From contig CM024187.1 of NCBI GenBank assembly GCA_013433145.1, positions 20,697,826-20,761,825 of the forward strand: a stretch of 64,000 nt of DNA. The letters run 5' to 3'. The notes under the pieces were generated by a model that was given only the letters and a program-made list of their open reading frames with translations, had not been told where the DNA came from and ran no database searches. The DNA comes from Ascaris suum (taxonomy: Eukaryota > Nematoda > Chromadorea > Rhabditida > Ascarididae). This document shows, one piece after another, positions 12,597-26,400 of the stretch. The translations under genes and the position numbers were made by a program. Position 1 is the stretch's first letter. The number at the start of each line of letters is the position of its first letter.

Positions 12597-15484
12597 AGTG
12601 GCACTTCTTGCGGCTGGAAAGCTTATTTTATCTCGTTTAGACCTAACTTTATAGACTTTATATTATCCATTTTCGTATTCGGAACGAAAACATGTTGTTG
12701 CTGTCGAAATCATGATCATTCAGTGGTTTTCTGTGCGTAGTTTCGAGTTTTCGAGTTAAATTTCATTCCTTACCCCATCTAACAATCTTGTTTTTTTGCA
12801 ATATTCCAATACGTATCCTTCTGCGTAGGCAGCGACGAGACAAATCCGCCCTTTTCTCTTCAAATTGTATGTGCGCAATATTTGCAGTGTATTTGGCAGT
12901 TACGAAATTCCAACACTGTGCGTGCTTGCTGTAGGCGCACTTTTTTATAGGATGGATGTAGGGCCAATATGAAATGAACAGTGCTTTTATGTTCGTTGTA
13001 TGCAGGTGACTGGAAGATTTAACGTTCTGGCAGTAATGCCATTCGTGACAGTAAAACAATAATAGAGGAGGAAGGATTGGTGGTTTGCTAACGTGCCAGC
13101 ACTTCTGTTGAAACATGAAGAAAATTTTTTAGTCAAGAAACAAACGAACTTGTCGTAAAAGAAACTCGGTACTAAAACTACCTTATTGTTCTGACGTCAT
13201 CCGCATATCGGTGAACCATACCTTAGTGTGACATTCCCTTTTGTTCCATTAATACAGTCCATTTGAATTTTACTGAATATATTATGTGTTGTGTTCTACT
13301 CCACATCTTTGAAACGATTCCATCTCCAAAACCTGTGCTGACTTTCATGCCGCTCTTTCGGTTTTTCCACCTCTCCCTGTGTCGCTGTATTTATTTCCTC
13401 ATCGCGCCTATGTCATTGATGCATTTATAGTCCTGGAAATACACCACTGCAGTGTTCGATATCGGGAAGACGCGCATCCATGGTTGACATCGAAAAAGCT
13501 ATGTCTAATATGTCGTCAGAGCTCCTTTGATTATGCTAAGTAACTCACGTAGTAGTTGCGGCCTTCCCTCTCCCCCCAGCCACAAGTTTTTGACCCGTAA
13601 TGAGTGGCAGACCCTCAGTCGTTTCCTTTATAGGATGTCGTCACACTTAAATGCCTGTATATTTTCGTATGTCGTTGAATATTGTTGTGTGTAATTAATA
13701 ACTGGCACTCGTAAATATTTGGATATGTTGATTGCGCCAGTGGGCTAATTTTATTGCTTCTCATATGTGATATCGCTGTTTTGTTTTGCGATGTTGCTGC
13801 GAAAGACTGGCATAAAGTGTAGGACATCGACAGTTGCATGCGTGCCGTTTCATTTTAGAGCCTACCTCACCGAAAAGGATTAATAGTTCACTTGATTCCC
13901 TCTCACCTCTCACTACATTTGTCGCATTCTATCATTTTATCCCCACTCATTTATGCATCTTTTCAATACTGTAATTCTTGTGCCCATCATTAAAAAGTAG
14001 AGCTACCCTGCAACAGTCCGCCTAGAGAACGATAAAGTGGAAGGTTATTTAATGCTCATCTCTTTCTGCGGGAGCGGACCTCCCTCGAATTACCACGTCG
14101 ACAGTTCTTGGTTGCTCCTCTCCCCTCCGCATTTAAGCCCCACAAAGACTTCTTTTGTTCTGGAAAAATTCTTTGCTGTCTCACAGCAAGCCGAATGTTT
14201 TGTTTCCATCCCTGCCTTGAAAATCCTCAAGAGATACGCAGTTGTTGCTACTGAAAATGAAAAATAAACGAGTTTATTTCTACAAGGGAAATAAGACAGT
14301 GAAAGAACTGAGTGGATGAAAAATCTCTTTCATTATTGCCACAACTAATATAGAGCGAAACACTCTCGAAGATGAATTTCAAGGCGAACATCTTCCGAAC
14401 GATGAGGTAGTGTCTGTAAATTACGGTCACCAGGCATGTGGATGGAATGTAGAATTAGATCAACTTTGAGAAAGCTGCAAGCAACTTGTTGTGAACTTGG
14501 CGCATTCTTGATGTCTCCTCGAAGAGATTACTGTTGTTTTTTTTTTGTCAAAATGTTCCCTCTCAACTATAATATCTTCTTAAATATAAACAAAGACGAC
14601 GCATCATATTCAAATCTACACTAAATTAAAACAAATTTCGGTCACGTGTTGCAAGCAAAGGAGTTCTTGCGTATTTTTTCATATTTTGATGGAACCAACT
14701 CAGTATATCCATCTATATTCACTGCGTTTCAATGCATAGTATTGCCTAATATGGAAGCAGGTAAAAGTGAGGCATTAAAAAACAAGGTAAAACACTAAGG
14801 AGAGTAAATGTCACAGAATCGATATAATCAGTCAACTTACGAAACTGCTATTTATTTTTCACCACAGATAGGCGCAGAAATATGCTCGATTGGCAATGAG
14901 TGGAATTGTCGGTGATGCGTCGGTAGATCGTCTTTACCTTTGAACGCATTACTGCTGTTCATCTAAATCCATTAAAAACATCCAGGTGAAAGGACAATGA
15001 TGAGAAAGGGGAAGGAAAAGGCGGAAAAACGGAGTATTGGAGGAAATCGCCATCACCTTCCATTACGGAAAAAAATCACTTTTTCATTTGTCTCATCCAG
15101 GTGTGCATGCAGCATATTAATGCGTTGCACATAAGCGGCATTCATACTGATGCATAAGCAATAATTCAAATCTCCAAAAAGTTAAATAGCATAATGAAGT
15201 CATAGAAATGGAGACCGTCCGTATCAACCAATTCCATCCACATATTTGAGGAATAAACTTGAACGTTAAGATGCCCCTTGAGCACGTAAATTCAGCCATG
15301 TTAGGACCTAGAAAATAAGCTCGCATTGCTGAATGAATATCAGCGAGTGGAACATGCTGTCGGCGTTGCGAAAAAATAAAATGAACAAAATTTGAATGTC
15401 ATATGCCAGCAGTGATCACGCTATAAAATGATGCAAAGCATAGAAATGAGATCAACAAGCCAGCGCACTTTCTATGAACGTTTA
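12597..15484. other. Gap without a supported gene
   Basis: A minus-strand open frame of 117 codons (12763-13116) and several shorter ones occur, but none has convincing splice sites together with a recognisable sequence. Base composition here is fairly even between strands. Confidence 0.4.
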
Positions 15485-16321
15485 CTATGCAACGTTGTAC
15501 TCAGCTACTGCTATCACCGATGCTAAAAGCACAAAAGTTAAATACGACTGAAGAAGTATCGAAAATAACTGAGCGGCAATTACCTGAAAACAACGTGATG
15601 CATAAGAACAATCAAAACATACCGTTCGTGTAGTTGAGTGATATGAATCGAACGAAATCACGAGTTGATGTATACCAGTTCGAACCAGTGGCCGATCCCA
15701 CCACACATGACAATGCTACACGGTCCTTCTTGGGCGGTTTCAGACATCGGTGACTTTAAGTGAACGTCGATACGGGTAGGCCGAAAGTATTCACGAAAAT
15801 GGAGACCGCCTCGCTGAACTGTACGACTGGAGGCTGTCCGGAAAGGGCATAATTCACAAATTTCCCGTCCGTAACTGTATTCAACTTTTTGGCAAAGCCG
15901 CATTCGCACCGCAACACCTAACTTTTGGGCGTCGACTGCGAAGTTTCTCATGCTGCTTGTTTCATGCAGTTAATATAACACCTATCTCTGACGTGTATGA
16001 AAAGACGGCAGTGACGTGTACTTTCGGGGACTGCGTGAATTGTGGGTACTGCGGAAGGTAAAGTTATCGCAGGGCGTTGACTGTCTTCAAGAGCTTGTTG
16101 AGTTGCCGCAAGAATGCAGGAAACACTGCCTGGATAGATCAGATCGAATTGCTTTGGCGTTGAGTGTTGTCCTTTAGCGTCGTTCGTTTTTGCGTGCAAA
16201 TTCCGGAGCTAACGGCGCTATTGCAGTAAGGGAGTACCTTTCCGCACGAGAACCGAGACGGCACTATCGCGCTGGTAACCGTGGCTACAAGTGAACAAGT
16301 ATAGGCGGACTGCTGCAGCAC
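15485..16321 (-). CDS. Possible multi-exon gene, unrecognised
   Basis: Three stretches on the minus strand look exon-like. The first, around 16141-15995, follows a CTATCCAG acceptor, encodes a Ser, Pro and Ala-rich segment with ILAATQQALEDSQRP, and could end at GTCAGA. The second, about 15932-15683, starts after CTTCGCAG, encodes VRMRLCQKVEYSYGREICEL and further on CSIVMCGGIGHWFEL, and ends at a GTATAC donor. The third, about 15589-15485, follows GTTTTCAG, encodes a strongly hydrophobic 30-residue segment (AAQLFSILLQSYLTFVLLAS) and stops at 15485. The order would give a soluble, Cys-containing part followed by a C-terminal membrane segment. I recognise no family. GC is higher than in the flanks. 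Exon joins are not proven, and a decayed mobile element is an alternative. Confidence 0.25.
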
Positions 16322-18345
16322 ACAATCTTGCGAGCTTCTTTGGAGTTGGGCGAATGAGAGGAGCTGACTAAGTGCTTGAGCATGAACGATGCATTAAGCG
16401 GTGAGTTATCGAAAAAGTTCTATAACTGCGGCAAGTTGAATACAGTTCCCTAGGAATGAGAGAATGACACGTGAACTGTGCCCAAGCTGTAGCTTCTGCT
16501 CAATTCGGTCAGTCGCATCGGTCGATAAATACTTTACGTGTATTGAACATAACCCTCGAAAAACAGTAAACAGTATACACTACACTAGAACGCGAAAAGA
16601 CAAGCTTGCCGGCCACATATATCCGCTCAATCCTTCGTGCTCCTAGTCACGGTGAACCCAACAAACTTTGATCGCCATGTTGTTGTGGCCGGATCCGAAT
16701 GTTGTGTTGAATACAGCGGATGAGTCGACTGATGAATGATGAACAAGAACTAAATGACTACTTATAGGGAGAGTTATAGGTAAATCCGATCTCTGATTGT
16801 CGAATACTTGCACTTGCTGAAATACTCGAAATATCCTTCTACACTAACCGTTCCCAAATAGGACCCTTCTTCTTTTTCCACTGCCTGTTCTGCTCCCACT
16901 CTCTCTTCCCTCTCCTTTTTCTCACTGTCCACTTCTTCCAACTTCCCTCTTCAATCCCACTTCCTTTATTCATAATTCGACTCTAGCAAAGCTTCTCTTC
17001 ACATCGTTTTCGGCAAATCACTGCTAATAATGATTTTGACTATTGAACATATTACGGTGTTGGGCTCATGCAAAAGCTCAATACTTTCCTATCATGCCCC
17101 ACTCCTCGGTTGTTCTTCGAGGAAGCTCTTTGAAAATCATTTTACTTGTTTTTTCTCATTTGTAGGCGTTTCCTTAACAACGATTGCAGTGCACTTCCTC
17201 ATAAATTCATTTACGCAACACCTCCTTTGATAGTTTTTGAGGATTGCAAGAAACTATCTCACTTCCCAGCCTCACCCTCTCACCACCACCCTTCCCCATT
17301 TTCCGTGAAACAATCTTCAAGCATTGATGCAGAGTGAGAAAACAACGACGATCGATTTAACTGATGAGTGCAGCACAGACTGATACGCACCTCTCCTCTG
17401 TATTCCAACCCAAACCAAAGCATTCGCCTCTCGAATGAATCCGGCTGATTTCTGAGTCAGCGCAATGATGACGGAATGCGCATATAAACACTCAATGTAA
17501 GTTTTAAAACAAAGGTATCATCCTTCCTTACAACCAGATACAACCATAAGGATCAACCTCCCCTTCCCGCTAATATAATATGGTGCTCATCACTAACCAC
17601 TGTCTATTGGGGCTTCGAAACAACCTTCCCGGGTTTGCTTCGAGGAAATTCGAGCGGGAAACAAAAGGCTGATGCGTCCACATAAACATAGTAAAACAAT
17701 TCTACCTCTTTCACATATTCCCTGCATACCGTCACAATACTTAGGTTTGCGTAACTTGTGCGACGACCACACCAGTACTATAATTCTAACCAGTGAACTA
17801 TAAACTACTGATGGTGCACATGTTCTTATAACTACAACACAGGGCGATCTACTCCGTAAACTTCCACTGGTGCCCCTTACTAATCATTTGACGTCACGAG
17901 TTTAATACCTTCACCCTGCAACATTTTAACCCACGTGTGGGCAATCCGGTGCAAGCATTAAATCAAGCTGAAATAAACGATGAATACGCACTGACGAACA
18001 ACAGTCTTTACCATCTTGCCAAACCACAGTTTCGCTGTTGCCATACACAAAACAAAGAATGACGAGACAACAACTTCTGCCCGCAATACATAATTTAAGC
18101 ATTAGAATAAAACAATGATTAAAAAGAGAGCAGCCTCATCCTATCTCTCCTCCACCCTTTCCCCTTGCTCCACTTTCGCTTTGAAAGCAAAACGATAAAT
18201 TTGTCTTCGCATGCCAAATTTCGTGCACATCTTGCGCTATGAACTGAATTTTATTGTAGCCAAACCCAGCCTGTAAAACAGCAAACTGATATTCGATCAC
18301 GCATGCCAAGACCGTTCGTTTAAGTCTGCCTGTCGTTCGCTGTTG
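16322..18345. other. Gap; pyrimidine-rich patch, no supported gene
   Basis: No exon is supported. The + strand at about 16855-16990 is strongly pyrimidine-rich (repeated CTCTTCC and TTCTTT motifs). From about 17.4 kb on the + strand becomes A- and C-rich, which marks the far end of the presumed minus-strand transcription domain. Confidence 0.4.
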
Positions 18346-18591
18346 TCATGCATCAAAACTGGAAGGGAGGACAGCACGGGCAAGATGAAAGTGAACGAAA
18401 ATCATTTTAGCGTCGGGGAAAAGCGCCACTTCTCTTCCCCTATTGATAGAAGCATTCGATAGAAGTGGATGCGGAGGGCAGGATATGCCAACTACGGCGT
18501 TCCATCCCCAGTCTCTTTCAAGGACCATAAACTTTTCCACAGTCCGCGTCCAAAACTGCAACATGCTTGCTTCCAAACTACCGTCAGTCAT
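18346..18591 (-). CDS. Open frame, possible exon, unrecognised
   Basis: An ATG-to-TGA frame of 81 codons on the minus strand (start MTDGSLEASMLQFWTRTVEK). It has a more coding-like composition than the surrounding AT-rich DNA and lies inside the region whose strand bias suggests minus-strand transcription. No domain is recognisable, and no matching partner exons were found on either side. It may be a small gene, a terminal exon or chance. Confidence 0.2.
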   Translation of the reverse strand: MTDGSLEASMLQFWTRTVEKFMVLERDWGWNAVVGISCPPHPLLSNASINRGREVALFPDAKMIFVHFHLARAVLPSSFDA

Positions 18592-18882
18592 TTAACAAGT
18601 AGTGAATGTTAACTGATATCACTTGAATGCGTTGTGAACCTGGAGCAACTTTTCCTTTGCAAATTACAATTAAAATCCATCTCCCATACCAAAATATGGC
18701 TGAATAAAAAAAAAACAGCCACAATTAACTCAAGTTCGGTTTTGCTAAAAAGAAAACAGCAAAGTCCGAAATCATTCCTATCGCACAATGCAAACACAAC
18801 AATTACCAACAGCGTCATCAATTTTAGAAATTCACACGGCAACAATCGTTCAACGGGAAAGTTTACAATAAAATAGGAAAAA

Positions 18883-18980
18883 ACAATGTACAAGTTTTAA
18901 AGGAGATGATTTCAAATTCAAAAAACAATGCACAACTATTAAAGAATATAATTAAATTTCATAGAACAATGCACAGCACC
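18883..18980. repeat. Degenerate tandem repeat, about 41 bp unit
   Basis: Three spaced copies of ACAATGNACA (starting near 18883, 18925 and 18965) are each followed by A/T-rich sequence with AAAG and AAATT motifs. The spacing is 42 and 40 bases. The copies are diverged, so this is an old local duplication. Confidence 0.5.
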
Positions 18981-21900
18981 TAAGATTGCGAACTGCAGAA
19001 GGGAATAATATATGCATCAAGCAAAATCATCATACACAACAAGACGATATGCCAAACAAACGGGACATGAAACCTCTCCCATCTGCAATGACCATAATGA
19101 CCGCCTCCGTCGATGACCACTCGCATCTACAAAGAAGCGCACAGTGCAGTTGAATCGACACAACAACCTCACTTTTCAACCACGCAACTAAAAATTTGAA
19201 GCTCTCGACGTGCCGCTTTGGTGGAAAGTTTTCAATAACTAATTGGTATCACTACACGTTAAGCAAACTCTGGCTACATTTCACACAAATAGCACTGAGT
19301 TAATGAAAAGTGGAAAGGAAAAATGTGGACTATAAACATGAAGTGATTGGCAACCTGACGCCGTGAACCAGGCAATCGCCCTCATTTAACTACCTAACGA
19401 TTACCGGCAGCAAAATACTCTTTCCGGTCACTTTTTGAACACTTTCCGGATCACCGAAATCATGTTCTCCGTACATTCGAATCGAACAAAACCAACTGAG
19501 TGCATCATAATTCACATTAATAATAGCACTTTAAAGTCACTAAGACAGCAAGGCTCAAGTTATTCCCGCTGGGGCAACTAGCATTAAGCAGAAAACTGCA
19601 CTTCGACTCTACGTCTAAATGTTAACAAACGTTCTGCCCTCATTGGTTACACCTAATGGTAGCTCAGCCCTGCTAACCTCCATTACCATATAGCAGATGG
19701 AAAAATTTCTGACTAGGGCAGAACGCTTAGAACAGCATTTAAAGTGCGAAAGCACAAAAGCAAGCGCATCGCAGAAGAATAAGGAAAAATCTATGAACGA
19801 ACCAAGCTTGATGTCGACAATTTAGATAATAAACCAACAAACCACCTTACCGGATTTGACAAAAGGAGGAAGTTGAGTGAGTGCAACAATTTTCGAAAGA
19901 CGAACATAATCGGAGAACAGCCTAGGTTCAGTCGCGTAACAGTGACATACACATTGCTGATCGAGATTATGGCAACAGCACACAACAATTTAGCAACATA
20001 ATGAACAATCGTAAGGGGCAGATTTGATTCGACAACCCCTGCATGACTGAACTAACTCCACAGCTCCACGATAATAACAGCATATATCGTAGAATGTGAG
20101 TCAAAAGCTACACAAGATAGAACATGAATACAATAAATATCGTTACGGGCTATGTATAAATGATGAGATTACGGAAAAAAAAACAGGAATGAAAAAGCTA
20201 CAATGCTGGTTGGTTATATCCAGTGAAAAAACCCAAACGGCATTCCAGGACAAAGAGCAACATAAAGAAACCTCCTATTTCACGAGTAATTATGCTCTGC
20301 ACAACTCTTACTAGGCTATTGATAAAGTGCTCCTCCGTCCCTCCAATCACGACGAAATAAAACGGCTTCTGATCAAAAAAAGGAAAGAAAAGAAAAAAAC
20401 TGCAAAAAAGCCGCTGTAAAAAGACAGCTAAGGACAATGTAGTAGTTGAAATAAGATATCACATCTGCAAACGGGATCCTGGATTGAATGAGACAGTGAG
20501 ATTTTCTAGACGTTAGTACTCATTTCCAAGCACATCATCATGTCTTCAAAAAAAAAAAAAAGGAAAAAGCTCTCGGCAAGGACAAGAAAAACGTAATGTA
20601 GAGAAAAATTAAAGAAAAGGAAAAAGAGCTGCAAATCATATAAATCAAAAATATCCACAAAAACTGATCAAATACGACAATGCATTCTAGAGAGAAGTAC
20701 ACTGTAAAAATCTAATCGAACGGCTTTAGATAAGAACTAGATAGCTCTCTGTATACATCAGCGAAAAACCGTACTCAAAAATACAACGATATCTTCTAAA
20801 AACCAGAAAGCTTACATGGGCAATGGGCGAAAAAACCGCATGAAAGTACATCGTGAAACAGCATTTGCGATGTTAATGCCCATCTTGCTTACTGACTGAC
20901 GCCTCAAATACAGAAATATACACCATATTAATTAAAAAATAGGAGCAAGGATGTCTATGTGAAAATCAAAGATGCAAGAAGATAGCAAAACGAACAATGA
21001 AACATAAATTCGGATGACAGTCTGAAATGGGAAAATTGTTAGTACGGCAGTATGTTAAAATGCAAAATAGATAAGACAATGCGAAGAGCTGCCTGGATGA
21101 GGAAAATCTGTGTTGGTCATATCGCTCAAGGTTCACTAGGTGACTGTGGCGAATCTTCAACGGTACGCGAATTAACAATCGTTGCCGGCATGCCGATACG
21201 CTCTCGCTGAATACGAATCCTAAATCAGTTTCTTAATTTTTTTTTTTTTTGGGAAATATAGAAGAACGTTTGAAAAGCTTTAATAATTCTATAAAAACAT
21301 TCAAATATCTCAACGAAAAAAGCATACACATTATTATTCTGCCTAAGCCTGTAGCCAAGCACTCATTTAAGCCTTATTAAAGATTACTGACAGGACAAAA
21401 CTGTTTAGGATGACAAAATGCGGCGGGGAACTGTGAAATAAAAAATCTAATGGAGAAAAAGCAAATTTAAGCATTCTAATGCGACCGAAAAGGATCGTCC
21501 TTTCTTGAAAGTAATTTCCCAAGAAATAACATTTTAAGGTAATCGGCAGTTAATAAAGTGAACATATCTAAACAAAACACAAAATCCCTCCTCCTTCTCT
21601 AAGGAAATCATTTCGAGATTGCCTCATCAAAACAAAAACGGTTACATGACGATAAATCCCCTAAACATAGCATGGAAGTGATGAATAACCTGGAATTCAC
21701 GGTGGATTCCAGCGATAAATCTGTTACAGATCGTCGTTGTCACCGACTGGCCACATTCATTTCAAGATGGCTACTTCAAATACCAGACAAGTGGCACATA
21801 AATTACTAACTTCTTTAAATAAATGACAAAGGGTTTGGTCATTATGCACGTTTAAGGTTATATTTCACTTGTCGCATGTCGACCTTAGCAGCGAAAGTAT

Positions 21901-23454
21901 GAATAAAATTCTACAATATTTAATAATGCGGCGAAGCGATTCAATCGGTGTTGCCAATAAGCAACCCGTTGACCACTTTCCGGAAACCGACGAGTTGCAA
22001 CCTTCCTGTCCACCAACATCTTTCCAGCCAAGACCCAAGCACAAGCTCGTCTCCCGATTATGTGCAACAACTACCATTTAATGTGGCGTCATTGCTGTTA
22101 AAATTAGCCGCTCATAGTGTTCGAGGATGAAATCAATAAGATCAATTGGAAAACAAAAATTGTTGAAAAGTTGGGAATCTCGAAAAAATTCATCGGAAAG
22201 CAAAAAGTTGTTAATCAGTCTAGTAAAAAGCCATTGAAAAATTATTTGCCATAGTCGTTCACTTATAAAACTAACTGGTGATGCAGTATGTCCCTCAAAC
22301 TAGCAGTACTGTTTGCTTCCTAAACGTTGTTTCTCTAAAGAACTCTAGGAAAAACATTCCATCAGCAAAACTGCTATTTAATTGTACAATTTATCGCAAA
22401 TTGCCACAACAACGGGTCACCCAAATAAACTGTAAAATATGTTGTCTAATGAAGCAACCTGCGCCTGGCTTAGAAAAGACTTCCTGTTCACAATGATCCA
22501 AAAAGCAGTATATTTTAGCGTGCATGTGCAATCTCATATCTAAACACAAGGCCACGACGATCTTTTCATTGAAGAATTCGCAACTTATCCTTAAGGGGAA
22601 GCCGCTATCAATCTCAATACTACACGCCGCAGGTACTCTCATAGCTAATCAGCACAGAGGGAATTAGGGCAGACTTTTCGCAACCGCAATGCGCACATCC
22701 AGAAACGAGCCTTCATAAAAACTGATAAAACAGTACAAACATGCGTATGAAAGCAAAGTTCACAATATGTCGAAAATAATGCACCTATCTCGTTCAACAG
22801 TGTACTCGGGAATTTTAGGCCTCAGATATCTGTGAAGAAAACCGCCTTAAATTGGAAAATGGATGAGCAACTGGTTCTTTACTGCTTGTCATCTCGAACT
22901 GTGGCATTCCGATTAATGCAGTCAGCTCACTTCCTGTGATCATTTTGATGGCTCTTCGCCACATCACATTCACATAGCATCTCGTTAAGGAAGGAATTGA
23001 ACAATACAAAGCTATCTTTGGGTCAGGAACATAATGAGCTTCGATCGCTGAGAGTTATCACGAATCTACCCTCCACCTCCAACAGATCACAAAGCAAAAA
23101 AGGTATGCCGACAGTATAAACGGCATTGAGAAAAACAAAAAAAAAAAAACTGTGTAGATAAAGGACACGACGCGCTGAGCAAGGCGTCTTAATAACCAAC
23201 CATTTATCTAAAGCAGATCGCAAAATCTAAAAGCTTATTCTTTCAAATGAAACAGGAAGTTACGGATGCCTTAATATAAAGTCAGTCACACAGGTTAAGA
23301 GCATCTGAAGTGTTTAGTGAAACATACGAGGACTCCATCCACCGTCCTCACCAAGCCACCATATACTACAGGTTCATTTCTGCTGTCATAGAAGGCGAAT
23401 CTTCGAATCTGCCAGGAGGGAAATTTCACGCTAGTCCTACGAAACCTGACACAA

Positions 23455-26400
23455 TTAAGAAGTGCGGCTTGACAAAATGCATGAGAAGGCAAACCTAAGC
23501 TTGGAGAGGCGTCTACGATCCGACTTGGACGCAGGACGAACAAGTCGGTGCAATTTGAAGGGAGACTGCTTCGGAGCTTTGCATGGGCTCAGCGGCTCCA
23601 TATTATGAACATTGAGGAGTGCATGTGCCATGTAGACACAATTTGTATGCACCGAGCGACCTGAACGGTTCTTCTGGAGAGTAGCACATGACGACGAACG
23701 TGTCAAAACGCCTGAGCTTCCCTCCACACCATCCTCCTCATCGAACAGATTTCGCCGAGAAGTACAACGACCGTAAAATATCTGCAACCGTTCTGACTGC
23801 AGATTCCCTTCGCCCACTCAAATATGCAATGCGCATATGTGCTTAACGAAAACATACAACAAGATGAAAACAACTTTAGTGGGTTTAACACTGTGGCCGA
23901 TATTGCGTTGAAAAACGCTCCTCGTCCAGGCATTCTTTAAATAAAAATTCCTCCTAAATAACAACCGAAAAAGCAAACGCGAAATATCGTCACGAAATGA
24001 AAGCCAACATCATCTTTCTTGCACGTATTTCACAGCCATAAATGCAGTGAAAGTTGTCGTCACAAGTCGCGCATACATTCTATGTACAAAGCAATTCGGT
24101 CATTCCCTACATTTTGCACTCGCTTCCTTTAAATTTTCTCTCATCATGCGAAGAAATAATTTTAAAAGCTTACTGATTAGTTCGAAAATTTCCACATAGT
24201 TTTATAAACGTTAATCGAGTCATAAATATGAACCATGAACAAAAAAAAAATCAATCCTCAACACCAGAATACATACAGCAGATAATGCCCTCATGAAGAA
24301 TGGGCTCGGCAATAATTCATGGATAAAACGGGTGCAGACAAGCATGACAAGTCCACTAAAGCGGTAAGACGATTAGAAGGGCAATAATATCGCCATCAAT
24401 AGCAAATGGACCAAAACTAATAAAGGAATGCTTGAAAGAAGACCTCATTTTTGTCAGTTTTACGAGCCGAATGACGAATATTGTCGAGTCGTCTTCTATA
24501 TCTCTCTACGACACCCTTTTCGAGTGTGAATTCGTTTTTTCCTTTTACGCGCTGAAAATCATCAAACTCATGCATTCAATTTCAAATTACCTTTCAATCA
24601 ATCGAAAACAATCCCTACATCTCGCCTCATATGAGAACACCTTCCCGTAATTTAAAAAAAAAAAATAAAACCACCTTAAGAAATAAATTTAGAAAATGCA
24701 CATCGCTATCAAATTTCAAAGCAAGCGCTTCAATAACAGTAAGATCTCATAAACCTTCTAACTTACGTTGTACGGAATTCTACAATAATTTCCCCGATAT
24801 GGCTTTTTCATTTCTACCTGATATACAATAACACTCGGAACTGCCACGTTATATAAAGGAAGCAGTTAAGAGTCGCTATACATATCAGCATTTTAGTTTG
24901 CTATTCCTCTCTTCAACCTTCGTGGAAATTGGCTCAGGACAATTATAGCTGAATATCATGAAAAAATGGAAAAAAAAAGTTCAGGGAAACAAATAAAAAC
25001 CCCTACCGGAGAAGATGGCTGTGAAAGGATGGGTGAGTCGTTTCCAGTCACTTCGGAATTGCATCGAGCGAATTTCTGTTGCAGATTAATTTTCACGACG
25101 TTACCCGACTGCGACCTTGTAGGTGGGCGAGATGCGCATGGTGGTGGTGACTGTTGTAGCGGGGAAGGCAAGAAAGAATTCGGAGAGATGTTGAGCTGGG
25201 AGGAGCTCCTCTTCTTGGCGCATTTCACTAACAACGCCACACCCGACGAAGATGCTTTGTCTGTGGTAGCTAAATGCTCCTCACTCTTCTTCAAAACAGC
25301 AGACAACGGTCGCAATCGACGGGCACTCGCATCTAAACGTCAAAGCGATGTTCAGCACAAAAAGAACCTCACAATTGAAGAAGTTCTTCGGAAGACAATG
25401 CCTTTCTACTGATCTTGTTGCAAAAACCTATGTCAGTTGTATAAGCAGGAAATTATCCACTTAAAATCTTGAAAACTGCCCGACATTTGCCAAGTTCTAC
25501 TTCGCAATGCGACACTTAAATACCCGCTAGAAAAATCCCGATGCATGTTTATGTAACCTTCCACAATACGACCACCAGAGAGATCCTAGAATCAAAGCTA
25601 AACGCTGCAGCGTCACTACTCCCTTCTTATATGAAATAATTATTGCTTCAATACCCACCCATCAGCTACCAACTCAGCCTGCATCAGTTAGCTGCCAAAC
25701 ACTATAAACGGCGATAGCTACTGTGGTACCAATAGTGACAAGGGCTACAATAAAAGTGGCAATTATGAACAGACAAGGCAAACATCCAATTCAAAAACCG
25801 ACGAGGACCAGCAAGAAGCGCGAACACAAACACTTTCAGGAATAACTTAGTGAAATAATTTCGAAGGCGTTTTTTGTTATCGGGACTTCTTTAAAAACGA
25901 CTGAATCCTAAGCAGCTCTGTCCCGTAAGAGAAGACAGCAAGGTTCATGCATAACTCGGTTAAACGCATATAAGACCAATGCAATACCACGAAAAATCGT
26001 GCTAGGAGTGCTTCAGACATTCCCCAGATATCAGTCATCATAAGCCTTCTGGCATCTTCCAGCACCTTTTGAATTCCAAGGCGTGTTAGAAAGCTCTCTA
26101 TGAGCTGCGTTGCTAATCTAAATTCAACCACATGAAAGACTCAAAACACCTAAAAATGTCACGGAAAGTTTTAAACAAGCGACAACAATACCACACATCT
26201 GCTCATTTTGGAGATCGGCGTCTGCGGTACGACGGGATTCTTGTCATTCCTCGTAGTGTTGTCCGGATGCGGACGCTTCTTCTTCATCCTGAACCCGGGT
26301 GTCTCTGGAACGCTGAATGATCGTCGCACGAACGAATGCTTCTCAGCCTTCGGCTCGCTAGGACCTTCCCAACACTCGTTCTTGCCTGAAACTCGAACTT

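Noticed and set aside
15660..15720. GGTTCGAAC motif resembling a tRNA T-arm or internal B box
   Set aside because: No acceptor stem, D-arm or anticodon arm could be folded around it.
21865..22081. Overlapping 70-codon frames on both strands
   Set aside because: Neither has splice partners or a recognisable family; mutual overlap suggests chance.
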